Shown piece after piece: positions 62,521-64,000 of a DNA stretch of 64,000 nucleotides (its first letter is position 1; each line of letters starts with the position of its first letter). The stretch lies in assembly GCA_003118195.1 (NCBI GenBank), contig BEXV01000324.1:55450-119449 (forward strand). The letters run 5' to 3'. A program made the position numbers and the translations under genes. The notes under the pieces are model-generated. The model had not been told where the DNA came from, did not search any database, and was given only the letters and a program-made list of their open reading frames with translations. The stretch is from Hemicentrotus pulcherrimus (lineage: Eukaryota > Echinodermata > Echinoidea > Camarodonta > Strongylocentrotidae).

Positions 62521-62616
62521 AGACTCGAACGTGCCTTCAAACCCAACTACACCGTCTCCGGCCTAATCAAAGACCTCACCACAACCTATCCCGATGGATG
62601 GAAGCTCCTACAATAA
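62521..62616 (+). CDS. Candidate terminal coding exon of unknown gene
   Basis: A strong acceptor, with pyrimidine-rich sequence from 62468 that includes CTAAT and ends TTCCCATCCTCAG, is followed by 31 open codons and TAA at 62614. The frame starts RLERAFKPNYTVSGL and ends YPDGWKLLQ, with balanced, protein-like composition and mostly C-ending codons unlike the AT-rich surroundings. The family is not recognised. The overlapping frame from the ATG at 62454 (MDVALPPLSSLIPLL onward) looks like a signal peptide, but that hydrophobicity is a by-product of the pyrimidine tract. Confidence 0.3.
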   Translation, partial: RLERAFKPNYTVSGLIKDLTTTYPDGWKLLQ

Positions 62617-63979
62617 TCAAAGTCCTCAGTGAAGCGTGAGCTCTACTGCCAATACTTCATCAACTGATACGTCCATCAATTTGCGAAGACAACAAATGTT
62701 GGTCTTAGATTTCAAGATGATAAATGGGATATCGGATTTTGCCAGTCCATTACGTTCACTTTGAACATGAAATGTACAAGAGGATGTGGTGAGCTGTAAA
62801 CATTGTCGAATAAGATATCTATGTCACATTTATCCACTCACGTGGTGCCCTTCATCAGTCCAAGCCGCGAACATCAATGTAGCAAATGATACTCTCAAGC
62901 ATCTTGTCTCCTATTGACAACTTCTTATCTCAATAAACCAGTTTCACTCTCTCCCTTAAAATGCGTATTTTCCTTTGTCTTCATTTCAAATGCGTTATCG
63001 CGTGTGTGTTTTAGGCCCAGTAAACACGAATATGCATTCATACTGCACATCTTAATGAGTAGGATAGCTCCCCCAAGGAAACCTTCAGTCATGTTTGATT
63101 GACAGAATGTAATATGCTGAAGTGACAAATTATATTTTGCTACATCTCAACGCAGAATCTCAATTCAGCCTTTTTCTATTTTTAAGATAATTTTTAAAAT
63201 GATACTCATTAAATTTGATGTGATTTTAAGGAGCATTGTTCCGAGGAGAGTGATGGCCGTCAGGCCTAATAAGCATTTTCTTTTTGTTATCTATCGGTCC
63301 AAGCTAATACAAGCATGAGGTACTTATCACTAGAAAGACAATAGATGATGGGTCTCGAGGAATTAATTGCAATTTTTCAAAATTGTTTCATATTGAAATG
63401 TCATTAGTAAAATTGGTAAATACTATCGCTAACAGGTTCCCCTTGTTTATCAGACCATTGAGAGCAGCCAGAGGAAGGTGAATTTTCAAGTCGTGTTTTT
63501 CGGCGTGAACTTTTTTTTCCGTCATGCTTAAAATTACGAAGGCGGTTCTCGTTTTCTTCATTAGCAAGGCAGTTTAAATTGACATCAGCTGGCGATCTTG
63601 AGAGCAGAGTCAATAATAAAATTACACGTATTGACGATGGGGTAGGCAATAAAGTTTACCATTTATTAGGATTCAGGATGCAATTTAGTGAAATTGCTTG
63701 TTTAAAACGACGCCAGTCGTTATCACGTGGCAAAATCACATTGCAAACAATGGCAAGCTTCCATGCATTCATAGATAGTTTGAAGCAGCGGAATGAATGT
63801 GTGTCCGAGTGGAAATATAAGACGTGTTGATGTTTCGTAGATTGCCATTTTTACATCACTTGTATCGAATGAGGCCCCACGATAGACAACTAAAACTCTT
63901 TCGGAGGCTGGAACAGGTAAAAATGTGTTGCAATCAATATATTTAGCTTACCCATAAAGCCTCACACTAAAATCTAGTA

Positions 63980-64000
63980 AATATATATATATATATATAT
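63980..64000. repeat. AT microsatellite at the window edge
   Basis: (AT)n continuing to the last base and probably beyond. Confidence 0.9.

Overview
The window is a eukaryotic, gene-poor, AT-rich stretch of about 64 kb. It has no bacterial-style gene packing, open reading frames are almost all at chance length, microsatellites are abundant (GA/CT, CA/GT, GAT, TAA, CAAAA), poly-G/poly-C runs are frequent, and many short diverged transposable elements are scattered through it. The one firmly recognised coding piece is an exon of a natriuretic-peptide-receptor / receptor guanylyl cyclase family gene. That family, together with the style of the repeats, points to a marine invertebrate deuterostome, most likely an echinoderm. 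The species cannot be fixed from the sequence alone.

Layout. 0.4-2.7 kb: a tRNA-derived SINE and a TAA-headed dispersed repeat. 4.8-5.0 kb: a 91-bp tandem duplication. 7.6-7.8 kb: a compact CCAAT/CCAAT/TATA promoter followed at once by a hammerhead-ribozyme-like core, which looks like the regulatory end of a Penelope-like retroelement. 8.9-10.7 kb: a dispersed repeat pair and a LINE-type 3' tail. 12.15-13.02 kb: a minisatellite abutting a long terminal-inverted-repeat element. 14.1-14.4 kb: the receptor exon on the minus strand, with a tentative upstream microexon near 19.8 kb. 18.5 kb: an 81-bp tandem duplication. 26.5-27.9 kb: a foldback element, a repeat, a hairpin, and a TATA/ORF/polyA-signal arrangement that may be a tiny transcription unit. 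29.4-30.2 kb: an assembly gap ending in poly-G. 37.8-38.3 and 43.8-44.3 kb: two inverted copies of one TTAA-flanked transposon. 46.8-47.7 kb: a repeat cluster with a 46-bp direct repeat carrying splice-like ends. 59.6-59.7 kb: a second gap inside poly-G. 60.6 and 62.5 kb: two splice-acceptor-like sites on the plus strand followed by short in-frame tails.

Most of the window is therefore probably intron or intergenic DNA. If the receptor exon belongs to one long gene, it is transcribed right to left, with the rest of its ligand-binding domain to the right and its transmembrane and intracellular parts to the left. None of those other exons could be identified with confidence. Tentative calls are marked by low confidence.
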